From NCBI GenBank assembly GCA_033850885.1, contig JAWWPG010000039.1:62001-126000 (forward strand): 64,000 bases of DNA, in the 5' to 3' direction. This document shows, one piece after another, positions 51,186 through 61,300 of this stretch (positions are counted from its first letter, which is position 1; the number at the start of each line of letters is the position of its first letter). A program made the position numbers and the translations under genes. The notes under the pieces were generated by a model. That model had not been told where the DNA came from, did not search any database, and saw only the letters and a program-made list of their open reading frames with translations. This DNA is from JAWWPG01 sp033850885. Its GTDB lineage: Bacteria; Actinomycetota; Actinomycetes; Propionibacteriales; Nocardioidaceae.

Positions 51186-52103
51186 GTGAGCACGCAGCAG
51201 CAGCACCAGCTCGATGCCATCCTGCGCCAGGGACAGTTCGACCCAGGAGCAGACGTCCAGACACTGCGGGCCGCCTTCAGCGAACTGATGGCACAGGTTC
51301 CTGTCCCGTCCGATATCCAGCAGAACCCTGTTGAAATAGGAGGTGTCGCTGGTCTCGAGGTCACCATCGAGGGCATCGAGTCCAAGAATGTGATCCTGTA
51401 TTTTCACGGGGGTGTCTACGTCATCGGCTCAGCGGCATCGACCGTTCCCCTGGTGGGTGACCTCGTCCGACGAACGGGCACCAAGGCCATCACACTCGAC
51501 TACCGACTAGCCCCCGAACACCCATATCCGGCCGCGGTCGAAGACGCTCGAGCCGCCTACCATGGATTACTCGCTCGGGGCATTGGCCCAGCTCAGATCG
51601 CCCTCACCGGAGAGTCAGCGGGAGGCGGGCTGGCGGTGGCCATGCTCCTCTCCTTACGGGAAGCCGGCGTGCCCCTGCCATCCTGTGGGTACTTGATGTC
51701 GCCCTACGTAGATCTGACGCTGTCAGGAGACACACTCGCCGAGAGACGCGACGTCGACCCACTCCTCACTCCCGATGGGCTACGCGCCCGGGTCCCGGAC
51801 TACGTAGGAGGAGCCGATGCCTCTGATCCCCTTATCAGCCCGATCTTCGGCGATCTCAGGCAACTGCCTCCGCTGCTCATCCAGGTCGGCTCCCACGAGA
51901 TCCTCCTCAGCGACGCCCTCCGGCTCGCCGAACGGGCAGCCACCTCCGACGTCCCAGTCATGCTTGACGTCACCCCGGGGGTCCCGCACGTCTTCCAGGC
52001 GTATGCGGGCATCCTCAACGAGGCGGGAGCGGCACTCGACCGGGCATCAGCCTTCTTGAAGGCTCAACTCCCCCACCAGCCGAGCCACGCCCAAACAGCG
52101 TGA
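51186..52103 (+). CDS. HSL-type alpha/beta-hydrolase (esterase)
   Basis: A 305-residue esterase of the hormone-sensitive-lipase family: oxyanion motif ILYFHGGVYVIGSA (HGG), DYRLAPEHPYPAAVEDARAA, the nucleophile elbow ALTGESAGGGLAVAM (Ser ~155), LTPDGLRARVPDYVGGAD, the Asp in GSHEILLSDALRLA, and His in GVPHVFQAY. All triad residues are present. GTG 51186, with GGGAG eight bases ahead, is the start used. It probably hydrolyses short-chain esters or steroidal side chains. Confidence 0.88.
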   Translation: MSTQQQHQLDAILRQGQFDPGADVQTLRAAFSELMAQVPVPSDIQQNPVEIGGVAGLEVTIEGIESKNVILYFHGGVYVIGSAASTVPLVGDLVRRTGTKAITLDYRLAPEHPYPAAVEDARAAYHGLLARGIGPAQIALTGESAGGGLAVAMLLSLREAGVPLPSCGYLMSPYVDLTLSGDTLAERRDVDPLLTPDGLRARVPDYVGGADASDPLISPIFGDLRQLPPLLIQVGSHEILLSDALRLAERAATSDVPVMLDVTPGVPHVFQAYAGILNEAGAALDRASAFLKAQLPHQPSHAQTA

Positions 52104-52205
52104 CTCGGCGAGCAAAGGTGTAGAAAGGCCGACGTGCCATCAGAGGCCGCTGCGATTCCCGCCCTACGGGGCAGCCCACCGACCAGAGAAGCTACGGGAC
52201 ACGAT

Positions 52206-52634
52206 ATGACGGGTGCGACCGATTGGAACTCGAAGACCATCGCGGAGTTCCGCGCCAACGAGGGCCGCGTCGGCGGCCCCTTTGAAGGCGCGCCGCTGGT
52301 CCTGGTGCATCACCGCGGTCGCAAAAGCCGACGTGAATATGTCACCCCAATGATGTATCTCGCGGACGGCACCGACGACAACATCATCTACGTGTTCGCC
52401 TCCAAAGGGGGCGCTCCCACCAACCCCGACTGGTACTACAACCTCACCGACGCCGGCGAGGGCAGCGTCGAACGCGGAACCGAGTCCTACCAGGTCACCG
52501 TCCGCGAGCTGACCGGCACCGAACGCGACCGCGTCTATGCCGAACAAGCCCGCCGCTACCGCGGCTTCGCCGACTACGAACGGCAAACCGCTGGCATCCG
52601 AACTATCCCCGTGCTCGGGCTTACGCGCCCGTAG
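52206..52634 (+). CDS. Deazaflavin (F420)-dependent nitroreductase-family protein
   Basis: A 142-residue split-barrel protein of the Ddn/DUF385 family: DWNSKTIAEFRANEGRVGG, FEGAPLVLVHHRGRKSRREY, PMMYLADGTDDNIIYVFASK, GAPTNPDWYYNLTDAGE and the end YERQTAGIRTIPVLGLTRP. Family members use reduced F420 to reduce quinones or nitro compounds. ATG 52206 begins the conserved N-terminus; a frame-open ATG at 52134 is less likely. Confidence 0.88.
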   Translation: MTGATDWNSKTIAEFRANEGRVGGPFEGAPLVLVHHRGRKSRREYVTPMMYLADGTDDNIIYVFASKGGAPTNPDWYYNLTDAGEGSVERGTESYQVTVRELTGTERDRVYAEQARRYRGFADYERQTAGIRTIPVLGLTRP

Positions 52635-52702
52635 GCCAACACGACCAGTGCGGTAAGTTCGAGCCGGGAGGGCCTGTCGATGCGCGGTGTAGCCTGCCGA
52701 GC

Positions 52703-53133
52703 ATGGCTAGGCGGGTGTCTCGTTACGACTCGATCACCGCTTGGTATGTGGATTTCAGCCGCGAATGGGGATCGGAGCGCCACGCTCTGCTTCCCGAAGA
52801 CGTGACCGTCCAGTGTGTGCTCGACATGGCCTGCGGGCCGGGGGAACTGAGCCGAGTCCTGGCGGGCCGTGGCGCGCTGGTTGCCGCGGTCGATCTGTCC
52901 GCGAACATGCTCGCACATGCGGCGGATCGGGCGTCGACCCAGCGTCTGGACATCCGCTACCGGTTGGGTGACGTGACCACGACGCGCTGGTGGGATGGCG
53001 ATTGCTTCGACGGATGCTCTCCACCTACCTCAACGCCCTGCTAGGAGCCGGTTTCGACTTCGACGAGTTCGCCGAGCCGACTTCTCAGATGCCGCGCTAT
53101 TTCATCGCCCGCTGCCGACGACGTGACCCATAG
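52703..53133 (+). pseudogene. Methyltransferase gene with internal deletion
   Basis: The first part (52703-53008) encodes the N-terminal half of a class I methyltransferase: RYDSITAWYVDFSREWG, QCVLDMACGPGELSRVLAGR and VDLSANMLAHAADRA. At about 53010 the frame switches and the sequence jumps to the C-terminal strand of the same kind of protein (STYLNALLGAGFDFDEFAEP, SQMPRYFIARCRRRD), ending at 53133. The middle of the catalytic domain, at least ~100 codons, is missing. The remnant is inactive. Confidence 0.7.
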
Positions 53134-53202
53134 CAGCCTCGAGGTCTTCTCCCCCGGCGGTTCTTCAAGCCGGGCGAGGCAGGGGGACGCCAGACTGGGG
53201 GC

Positions 53203-53559
53203 ATGACTCCAGATGATGTCCTTGGGATCTGCCTGGATCTGCCGGCGGCTGAGGAGACCTACCCATTCGGGGAGGATGTCGCGGTGATCAAGGTCGGCGG
53301 CAAGATGTTCGCGCTGGTCCCGCTATCCGAGGCGCCCGGGTCCGTCAACCTCAAGTGCGAGCCGGGGCGAGCGCTCGAGCTGCGCGAGGCGTACACCGGG
53401 ATCCGGCCCGGCTACCACCAGAACAAGCGTCATTGGAACACCGTGGAGCTCGACGGCTCGGTCGAGGACGACGTCGTGCGCGGCCTGATCGTGGACTCCT
53501 ACGACCTGGTCGTCGCCGGGTTGCCCCGCGCGGCCCGCGCGGCGCGGAAGCAGAGCTGA
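53203..53559 (+). CDS. MmcQ/YjbR-family protein
   Basis: A 118-residue YjbR/CyaY-like double-wing protein: VLGICLDLPAAEETYPFGED, KVGGKMFALVPLSEAPGSVN, LKCEPGRALELREAYTGIRP, GYHQNKRHWNTVELDG and the final VDSYDLVVAGLPRAAR. All landmarks and length fit the family. It may bind DNA. An 8-bp inverted repeat (ACTGCTTG at 53563 and CAAGCAGT at 53600) follows and may help terminate the transcript. Confidence 0.87.
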   Translation: MTPDDVLGICLDLPAAEETYPFGEDVAVIKVGGKMFALVPLSEAPGSVNLKCEPGRALELREAYTGIRPGYHQNKRHWNTVELDGSVEDDVVRGLIVDSYDLVVAGLPRAARAARKQS

Positions 53560-53748
53560 ACCACTGCTTGGTCTCGTAGGGTCGGGCCGGGGGGCGCGTC
53601 AAGCAGTCGCTCGCGAGTTTCGTGCCGACCGCCGAGATCTGCAGGCTGAGAGATCGCCTTTGATCGCGTTCCTAGCTGGGTCTGCCGAACCCAGCCGGCC
53701 CATTCATCGACATCGATGCCCGACCAGATAGGCACCGGAACGGCCCTG

Positions 53749-54426
53749 TCACGAGGTGAGGGCCGTCAGCATTTCCGATGTGTGCTCCACGAGCCCCAGG
53801 TGCCCTTCGCCTGCGCCCAGCACCAGGGTGGCGTTCTGGATGTTGTCGCGCAGCCACTCCCCGTGCTCAGGCCAGCGGCCTCGGTCCTGGTCGCCGTACC
53901 AGAGCAGCACCGGACAGCCGATTGTCGATGGGTCGATCTCCGAGGGTCGAACCCAGGCAACGTTGTCCCATCCGCCGCCGCTGGACCCCTGGCGAAGCGC
54001 CTCCTTCATGCTCTCGCCGAAGGCCGATGCCAGCCTCACGTCCCGCATCAGCATCCGGTCGTGTTCGGACAGCATGTCCCCGACGGCGGCTGCGATTCCG
54101 CTGCTGCGTCGCGCGCGATCGATACCAGGCCGAACGGGGCTGTCGAGGAGCCGTCGTACCCCGGCCGGTCGAACGACACGACCCGTACGCCATGCTCGGC
54201 CGCGAGGTCGTTGGCGAAGGCCATTTCCATCCAGGAGCCCTGGGGTCCCATGGAAGTAGACCACCGGGCTTCCATACGGGTCCCCGGAGTCGAGAACTCG
54301 CAGCATGCGGCCATCCCGAGCCACCTCGGTTTCTCCCACCTCGTAAAGCCTACCCAGATCGCAAGACCCGTCGGGGACCGTGCAGGTCAGACTGACCAGC
54401 GTCGATCCATCGCACGTACGTCTCAC
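53749..54426 (-). pseudogene. Alpha/beta-hydrolase gene with frameshift and internal deletion
   Basis: The N-terminus reads MLRVLDSGDPYGSPVVYFHG and TPG, the oxyanion region of a hydrolase. Near 54240 one extra base moves the continuation (SWMEMAFANDLAAEHGVRVV and SFDRPGYDGSS) into another frame; the original frame resumes around 54100 with GDMLSEHDRMLMRD, and the C-terminus (CPVLLWYGDQDR, GEGHLGLVEHT) is normal. The whole GxSxG nucleophile segment is missing. The gene is inactive and lies on the minus strand. Confidence 0.72.
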
Positions 54427-54550
54427 CGGATGCCTTGGTCAGCTTGGACGAAGGCAGCCCAGCCCTGCTCCTCGCGGCGCCATGCCCACGGCAGACCGCC
54501 ATACCAGACGTCCCTGTGACGCGGCCGTCGGCGGCGCGTGAGTGTGTTCC

Positions 54551-54880
54551 TCAACGATTGTCGCCGGAGCCGCCGAGGACGGCACGACGCTGCCGATCGC
54601 CGAGCTTGTCAACATTCCGTTCTGCGACATCGTTCAGGGAAACGCCAAGGAAGTTTGCTAGGACCGCCGTATACCAAAGTACATCTCCAAGTTCGGCGGC
54701 CATGTCGTCACGATCAAGCTGCGCGAGGTCGCTGTTCTTGTCGCGGACCAGTTTCTTGACCTTCTCCGCGATTTCGCCCGTCTCACCAACCAAACCGAGG
54801 ATCAGGTGCATTAACTCGTCCGGGGCATCCTTGTCGCGAGCCGTGCGCAAAGCGGCGCGCTGGTGGTCGTCGCAATCCAT
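54551..54880 (-). CDS. MazG-like nucleotide pyrophosphohydrolase
   Basis: A 109-residue all-alpha NTP-PPase-type protein. The MazG signature GLVGETGEIAEKVKKLVRDK (EExxE-type metal ligands) and RDDMAAELGDVLWYTAVLAN are intact. These single-domain enzymes hydrolyse nucleoside triphosphates, often to clean up aberrant nucleotides or as house-cleaning enzymes in stress. ATG 54880 was chosen; the open frame further upstream is not protein-like. Confidence 0.85.
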   Translation of the reverse strand: MDCDDHQRAALRTARDKDAPDELMHLILGLVGETGEIAEKVKKLVRDKNSDLAQLDRDDMAAELGDVLWYTAVLANFLGVSLNDVAERNVDKLGDRQRRAVLGGSGDNR

Positions 54881-55130
54881 GGCGACACCGTAACGAGGTC
54901 GGCAGAATGATGCGCTCACGGGGCGGTGCTCGTGCGAGCCTTCTTGCCGGCTGGGCGGGTTCGCGGAGACCTTATGTAAGCGCTCTACGGAGGGACAGGG
55001 CGACGGCGCGGCCACCAGCACGGTGACAATGCGATCGTCCTCTTTGAAGACGTGGTTTGCGTGGGGAGAGAAGGCGAGGGTCACGTTGGTCATTCCAGCG
55101 GGTCATGCGTCGGCCTCCTCAGGGCTGGGC

Positions 55131-55301
55131 TCAAAGGTGTTCCTTCAAGAAGCTCAAGTAGAAGGCCGCGAACACCAAGACGATGCCGAGGTTAACCATC
55201 AACCGCTGCCACAAGTGGTTCCTGAGGAACAGAACATCGACGCCAACAACGACGCCGATCATCAGGACCACGTAAAGCACGACGGCTGTCTGTCTTCCCA
55301 C
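55131..55301 (-). CDS. Small two-helix membrane protein
   Basis: A 56-residue protein beginning at GTG 55301 with GRQTAVVLYVVLMIGVVVGV, then DVLFLRNHLWQRLMVNLGIV and LVFAAFYLSFLKEHL. The two helices, charged turn and start are compatible with widely seen small membrane proteins of unknown function; the family identity is from memory. The longer open frame upstream (from 55397) is less plausible. Confidence 0.6.
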   Translation of the reverse strand: MGRQTAVVLYVVLMIGVVVGVDVLFLRNHLWQRLMVNLGIVLVFAAFYLSFLKEHL

Positions 55302-55470
55302 ACCTACTTCGTACCACGCGTGCCGGAACAGGGGGCAACAGAAATACTGCTTCTGTCGAAGCGCTGGAAGCAAGTGGATGGGCGCGTGGGGAGCCAAGGC
55401 AATGGGTCTTGAGTCGTCCTACCTGTGCCTATGCGTTTGGAGTGATCTCGCCTGGCCCTAGGCTCGGACC

Positions 55471-56337
55471 GTGTTCGAGGGGTTTCTGTTGGAGCAGGTG
55501 GACTTGGGCGAGGTTTCGGTACGCGTGCGACATGGGGGTGTTGGCACCCCGGTCGTGTTGTTGCACGGACATCCTCGGACCCACACCACCTGGCACGAGG
55601 TCGCACGGCGACTCGCGCGCAAGCATGTGGTGGTGTGTCCGGACTTACGGGGTTACGGCGGGTCCACGTTGCCCCCTGATGCTCCCGATCACGCGCAGTC
55701 AAGCAAGAGAGCCATGGCTCGCGATGTCGCTGAGCTGCTGACCCGCCTTGGTCACGACCGGTTCGCGGTCGTCGGCCACGACCGCGGCGCATTGGTAGCG
55801 TTCCGTACAGCGATGGACCACCCGAATCGTGTTTCGCGGTTGGTGGTCATGGATGGGCTGCCGCTCCTCGAACACCTCGAACGCACTGACGCCAAGTTCG
55901 CCCAGGCATGGTGGCACTGGTGGTTCCTTGGCCAGACCGATAAGCCAGCCGAACGCGTCATCAACGCCGATCCGGACGCTTGGTATCGCACACCGCCACC
56001 TGAAACCATCGGCGCCCTGAACCACGCGGACTTGTGGGCTGCATTGCGGCGCCCCGCCGTTGTACACGGCATGTGCGAGGACTACCGGGCCGGTCTGAGG
56101 ATCGACCGGCATCACGACGAGGCCGATCGCGCCGCCGGACGCCGCGTCGCCTGTCCGACGCTGTTGCTCGAATCCGCTCGAGACGACCTCAACATCCACG
56201 GCGACCCGGCAGCCATCTGGGAGCCGTGGCTACAGCAGTCGCTGCAACACCACGTCATCGGGTCCGGACACCACCAAGCAGAGGAAGCACCGGAGGAGGT
56301 AGCCCAAGCGCTCATGGAGTTTCTGGCCTCTAAATAG
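55471..56337 (+). CDS. Haloalkane-dehalogenase-type alpha/beta-hydrolase
   Basis: A 288-residue hydrolase of the epoxide hydrolase/fluoroacetate dehalogenase group. The oxyanion region LLHGHPRTHTTWHEVARRLA, then PDLRGYGGSTLPPDA and the Asp nucleophile elbow VVGHDRGALVAFRTAMDHP (Asp in GHDRG). The cap WWHWWFLGQTDKPAERVINA is typical of haloacetate dehalogenases, and IGSGHHQAEEAPEEV supplies the His. Starting GTG at 55471. It cleaves carbon-halogen or epoxide bonds; the exact substrate is unproven. Confidence 0.85.
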   Translation: MFEGFLLEQVDLGEVSVRVRHGGVGTPVVLLHGHPRTHTTWHEVARRLARKHVVVCPDLRGYGGSTLPPDAPDHAQSSKRAMARDVAELLTRLGHDRFAVVGHDRGALVAFRTAMDHPNRVSRLVVMDGLPLLEHLERTDAKFAQAWWHWWFLGQTDKPAERVINADPDAWYRTPPPETIGALNHADLWAALRRPAVVHGMCEDYRAGLRIDRHHDEADRAAGRRVACPTLLLESARDDLNIHGDPAAIWEPWLQQSLQHHVIGSGHHQAEEAPEEVAQALMEFLASK

Positions 56338-56648
56338 TGGTAGCGGTGCGCCCCGTGCGGACGCCGCACGACGCGCTGCAGATGTTCACCGCAGGTGAGG
56401 GCGATCCATAATGCGGCCTCGAGCTTACGGCTCGCCGAGAAGGGTGCGACTTGGTGCGGTCCATACAGTCACAGGAATGCTTCGGCCGTTGCGGAGCCCT
56501 GCGTCTTAGACACCATTGGTTTTGGCTCTCAATCGCCTGGCAAAGGCAGACGGAAGCGAGTAGCTGTGACGGACCAGAGTGCCACGCCTATCGAGGCAGT
56601 AACGACGACTGTCAGCTTCGATCAATTTGGCCGCCGAGGTTAATCCGT
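56338..56648. other. Convergent intergenic region with no gene seen
   Basis: About 311 bases between the hydrolase stop and the convergent metallo-beta-lactamase-fold stop. No tRNA-like fold, terminator with long stem or coding frame was recognised. Confidence 0.4.
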
Positions 56649-57482
56649 CTATCTGCCGCCGAGCACGGTGTCGCCTTGTCGTCCGACGACGATTCCCATA
56701 CTGGCGCCGGTCAGGCTTTCGGCGAGGGCGTCGACTTGGCTGTCTGTTCGGCTGGGAGCATGGTGGATGAGCACCAGCGTCCCGACGCTGGCCTTTTGGG
56801 CCAGTCGGTGTGCTTCTTGGATGGTGGCGTGTCCGTAGGCGTGGGCCATGTCTTGCTCGGTTTCGGTGAACATCGCTCCGTGGCACAGCACGTCGACGTC
56901 TCGGGCGAGGTCGAGACCTGCCGTGGGATCGGTGGAGGGATGATGGTCGGGGATGTAGGCGAGGCTCTGTCCGTCGGCTTCGACCCGGTAGCCGAAGGTG
57001 CGGCCGCCCTTGTGTGGCACTTCCAGGGCGATGAGTTCGCAGCCGCCGGCGGAGAATCGGCCAGGGGGGATCGCCGAGAACATCCATCGTCCTTTGAGAC
57101 CGGCGGGGCCGATTGGGAAGTGCGGAGGGGACATCGCGCGGGCGAGCAGTACGGCAGCCGAACCGGGCTGGTCGGGCGACGCGCCGTCTTGGGCGGGCAG
57201 CAGCAGCCGCACCTGCGAGTCGTCGCGGTCACCTGCGGTGAAGAACGGCAGGCCCTGGACGTGGTCCCAGTGCAAGTGGGTCAGCACAATGTCGCCTTCA
57301 AAGGCTGCGCCGTCCAGTGACGCCGCGACCGAAGGGAGTCCGGTGCCGGCATCAAGCAGCAACGTTGGACGGTCGTGTCCGGCTGGTGTTATCGATACAC
57401 AAGAGGTGTGCCCGCCAACGCGAAGAAAGTCACGTCCCGGGGCGGGCGTGGACCCGCGGACGCCGTGCAGCACCACCTTCAC
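56649..57482 (-). CDS. MBL-fold hydrolase next to cyclic-nucleotide genes
   Basis: A 277-residue metallo-beta-lactamase-fold protein. VVLHGVRGSTPAPGRDFLRV opens it; LLLDAGTGLPSVAASL, the metal motif VLTHLHWDHVQGLPFF (HxHxDH), LAYIPDHHPS and a late His (LVLIHHAPSRTD) complete the site. GTG 57482 with GGAG six bases ahead is the start. The fold includes class II cyclic-nucleotide phosphodiesterases and tRNase Z-like enzymes. Its place 69 bases downstream of a cyclic-nucleotide-binding gene, opposite a class III cyclase, makes a signal-degrading role plausible but unproven. Confidence 0.78.
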   Translation of the reverse strand: MKVVLHGVRGSTPAPGRDFLRVGGHTSCVSITPAGHDRPTLLLDAGTGLPSVAASLDGAAFEGDIVLTHLHWDHVQGLPFFTAGDRDDSQVRLLLPAQDGASPDQPGSAAVLLARAMSPPHFPIGPAGLKGRWMFSAIPPGRFSAGGCELIALEVPHKGGRTFGYRVEADGQSLAYIPDHHPSTDPTAGLDLARDVDVLCHGAMFTETEQDMAHAYGHATIQEAHRLAQKASVGTLVLIHHAPSRTDSQVDALAESLTGASMGIVVGRQGDTVLGGR

Positions 57483-57551
57483 TTCATGCTCCAAGCCGTC
57501 ATCAGCGACGCCGGCGAGAAAGGCCTAGATGACCCGCCAGCCGAGGCTCTT

Positions 57552-57977
57552 TCAGTCGTGTTGAGATGCCTCGACCGCCCTCAGACGGGCACACAAAGCC
57601 TTGAGCAGCGAGCGTGCCAGCTCGGGGTGCTTGTCAATGAGCGGGGAGAAGTTGACGGGCGAGATCGCGAATGTCTTGAGACCATCCTTTCCGGCGGTCA
57701 GCGTCGCGGACCGTCCCGCACCATCAATCACCGAGATCTCCCCGAAGTAGCCGCCAGGTAGAATCTCGGGTCGTCGAACACCATTGACCTCGACGTCCGC
57801 ACTACCCTCCAGCACCACCTGCAGACCAGCGTCGGTACTGCCCTGGGCGACGACTGTGTGACCGGGCGAGGTTGAATGTGTCGTACCGACACTTACCAAG
57901 TCAGACAGCACACTATCCGGCACTCCCGAGAACAAATCGATCCCCGCCAGCATCTTGGGCAGCGTCTGGTACGTCAT
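57552..57977 (-). CDS. Stand-alone cyclic-nucleotide-binding protein
   Basis: A 141-residue protein comprising one CNB domain: LAGIDLFSGVPDSVLSDLVS, HTVVAQGSTDAGLQVVLEGS and the phosphate-binding cassette GGYFGEISVIDGAGRSATL, in which the Glu of FGE and the Arg of GRSAT are both present. Both are the residues that contact cyclic nucleotides, so binding is likely. There is no DNA-binding or enzymatic domain; it must act through a partner. It is probably co-transcribed with the downstream MBL-fold gene and diverges from the cyclase gene across a 357-base gap. Confidence 0.83.
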   Translation of the reverse strand: MTYQTLPKMLAGIDLFSGVPDSVLSDLVSVGTTHSTSPGHTVVAQGSTDAGLQVVLEGSADVEVNGVRRPEILPGGYFGEISVIDGAGRSATLTAGKDGLKTFAISPVNFSPLIDKHPELARSLLKALCARLRAVEASQHD

Positions 57978-58334
57978 GGCTCAGTTCCCTTTCGGTTCCG
58001 CGGACCCCAATATGCTCCCACACCCAAGGGCTACCCACCGGCCTAGGACGCCCATCGGGGACCAAGCAGACCGCAGCATGGAATGTCCCGCTCGACGCAA
58101 ACTGGGCTGACTCTTGAGGAATATCTGGCTCACCGGATGAGTACGGCGCGCACGGCCTCGTTGTGAGCGAAGCTCATGGACCCTGCCTTCTACCTATAAG
58201 GCTCTTCGCGGTCCCAGAGATCAAAGATCGACTCCCACGACCTTCCGGCTCGGTCCACAGATCGGGCGGCCAGTCGCCAAATCGGGCGGGAGCACTTCCG
58301 CCACTCAGCCAGCGGGTGCCCTAGAGTCTCGCCC
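57978..58334. promoter_or_regulatory. Divergent regulatory region of the cyclic-nucleotide module
   Basis: 357 bases between the CNB gene and the cyclase. It contains a TGAGC-GAA-GCTCA palindrome (58164-58176) and two direct copies of ATCGGGCGG (58261-58269 and 58281-58289) spaced 20 bases apart, two helical turns, 45-75 bases ahead of the cyclase start. These could be binding sites of one regulator. No gene was found. Confidence 0.45.
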
Positions 58335-61300
58335 GTGAGGGTTTGCACCGCCTGTGGCGAGCAGAGCCCGGACAGGGCGAAATTCTGCTTGCAGTGCGCC
58401 GCGCCGCTTGCTGCCTCCACCATGGCCAGTCGGCGTGAGCGGCGAGTGGTGTCCATCCTCTTTGCTGACCTGGTCGGCTTCACCAGCCGCTCTGAACTCC
58501 TGGACGTGGAGGATGTTCAGGCGCTGCTCTCTCGCTATCACCGCCTGCTGCGCCATGAACTGGAGCGACACGGCGGCACCGTGGAGAAGTTCATCGGCGA
58601 CGCTGTGATGGCGTTGTTCGGGGCTCCGCTGGCACACGAGGATGACCCCGAGCGTGCGGTCCGCTCGGGGTTGTCCATCCAGGACGCGGTGGCGCAGTGG
58701 CGGGAGCTCGAGGGCATCGATCTGCACGTGCGCGTGGGAGTGACCACTGGTGAAGTGCTGGTTAGCCTTGGGGCCGACCCCCGTGCCGGCGAGGGCATGG
58801 CCTCTGGTGACGTGGTGAACACTGCCGCCCGGCTGCAGTCCGCGGCGCCGGTCGACGGGGTGCTGGTGGACGAGTGGACCTACCGATCGACGGATCGGGT
58901 GATCATCTACCAGCCGGCACCGGCGATGGTGGCCAAGGGCAAGCGCGAGCCGGTGGCGGTGTGGTTGGCGCTCGAACCCCGCTCACTGCTGCCGGAGCAG
59001 TCGCGAGCCGACGATCTCCCATTGGTCGGCCGGGACGATGAGCTGACCCACCTGGTGACCGCGCTGGCTCGCTCGCGACGGGAACCATCCACTCAGTTGG
59101 TGACCATCATGGGTGCTCCTGGGATCGGCAAGACCAGGCTGGTCGGAGAGCTCTCAGCCCAGATCGAGACAATGCCCGAACTCATCCGCTGGCGCCGGGG
59201 ACGCTCAGTAGCCTATGGCGAGGGGGTAGCGCTGTGGGCGCTGGGAGAGATGGTGAAGGCCGAGGCTGGGATCCTCGAGTCGGACGCTGCTGACACGACG
59301 TCTGCCAAGCTCGACGCCATGGTGTCGGCGCTGCTGGTGGAGCAGCGTGACCGGGAATGGGTGGGCCGCCAGTTGCGGCCCCTGGTCGGCCTGGAACTGG
59401 GTGACGCGTCACCGGCGCCCGAGGGTGGCCGGGTGGAGGCGTTCGCAGCCTGGCGACGGCTGTTCGAGGCGATGGCCGAGGACGGCGCCACCGTGCTGGT
59501 CTTCGAAGATGTGCACTGGGCCGACGAGGCGCTGCTGGACTTCATCGACCTGTTAGCCGAGTGGGCCGGCGCGGTGCCGCTGCTGATCGTCTGCACTGCC
59601 AGACCCGAGCTGCTGGAACGCCGACCCGGTTGGGGAGGCGGCAAGATCAACTCCACCACCATCAACCTCCTCCCGCTGTCTCAGCAAGACACCGCCCGGC
59701 TGGTGGGAGTGCTGCTGGACCAAGCGCTGCTGCCGGCCGACACCCAGCAGGCGCTGCTCGCCCGCGCGGAGGGTAATCCGCTGTATGCGCGTGAGTACGT
59801 GCGCATGCTGCGCGACCGTGGCCTGCTGGTACGAAATGGTGGCGGCTGGCGGCTGGTCGGGCAGCCCTCAGGGCTGCCGGAATCGGTGCAGGGGATCATC
59901 GCGACCCGCCTTGACACCTTGACCGACGAGGAGAGGCGACTGGTCCAGAACGCGGCCGTCGTCGGCCGGACCGCATGGCTCGGGGCGGTCGGCGCCATCG
60001 GCGGGACATCGCCGCGGCCGGCCGAGGAGGCGCTGCACCGGCTTGAGCGCAAACAGCTGCTGGCGCCGTCACGACGCTCCAGCGTTGCCGGCGAAGTCGA
60101 GTTCAGCTTTACCCACGCTCTCACCCAAGAGGTCGCCTACGGCCAGATTCCCCGACTAGAGCGGGCGGCGAAGCACCAGGCAGTGGCGGAGTGGATCGAA
60201 CACCTTTCCGGGCAGCGAGACGACAAGGCCGAGCTGCTCGCTCACCACTATCAGGCCGCACTGGAGTTATGTCAGCAGGCCGGGGAAGACGTTGCCTCGC
60301 TGGTCGCGCAGACCCGGGCGGCGCTCGCGGAGGCCGGCCGACATGCCACGGCCGTGAACGCGCATGCGACCGCAGGCCGCCACCTTCGGGCCGCGCTGGA
60401 CCTTACCGCAGTCGATGACCCCGCACGCCCGCGGCTGCTGCTGGACCAAGCCACTGCGGCATACCGCGCCGGCAACACCGACGAGGCAACCCTCCAAGCC
60501 GCTCTCGACGCCAACGCCGCCATCGGCGACTGGGAGGCTGCCGCAGAGGCAAGCTTGTGGCTCACCAGATGGTTGGAGGACTATGCGAGTGAGGGAGGCC
60601 GAACCGAACCGATCTTGGACCGAGGGATGGACTATGCGACCCGCACAGGGTATACACCTGTCGCGAGCCTCATTGCCTACAGCCAGGCTTTTGGGCTGCT
60701 GGTCACGGGTCGCTACTCCGAGACGATCCGCTTCACCGAACAGGCGATCCGCCGAGCCGAACACGCCGGTGACCCCCAGGGTCGCGCGCTGCTGCTCTCC
60801 TGGCACGGTGTCGCGCTCAGCTCCCTTGGAGACATCCGCGGAGTCGATGAGATGCAGCAAGCCGCCGAGATCCTCGCCCGGCACGCACATCCCAGGACCG
60901 CCACTCTCTACATCAATCTAGGCGAGATCTTGATCATGTTCGGCGACGTTCGGCGCGCTGGACAGGCGCGTGGGCAAGCCAGCGCCTGGGCAGAACGATT
61001 CGGGCAGGCGGATCAGATCGGGGCAGTGAAGTGCGCCGAGGCGGACAATTCGTACCACCTAGGAGGCTGGGACCAGGCGCTGCGCCTCGCCGAGCCGCTC
61101 ACCCGCGGAGCCGACCAGTTCACCGCGATGGCCGCCCGCTCGACGCGGGGCCACATCGTCCTCGCCCGAGGCGACGCCACCCAGGCGCTGGCCGACGCTA
61201 CCGCCATGCTCGACTACGCGACCAGCGTGGCCAACGACGAGCTCCTCATCAAGGCAATGACCCTCTTGGCACTTGCTCAGCAGACCTCGGGGGACGCGAA

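Noticed and set aside
53563..53607. 8-bp inverted repeat after the YjbR gene as a firm terminator
   Set aside because: The loop is 29 bases and GC-rich and no T-run follows; it is mentioned only in the gene entry.
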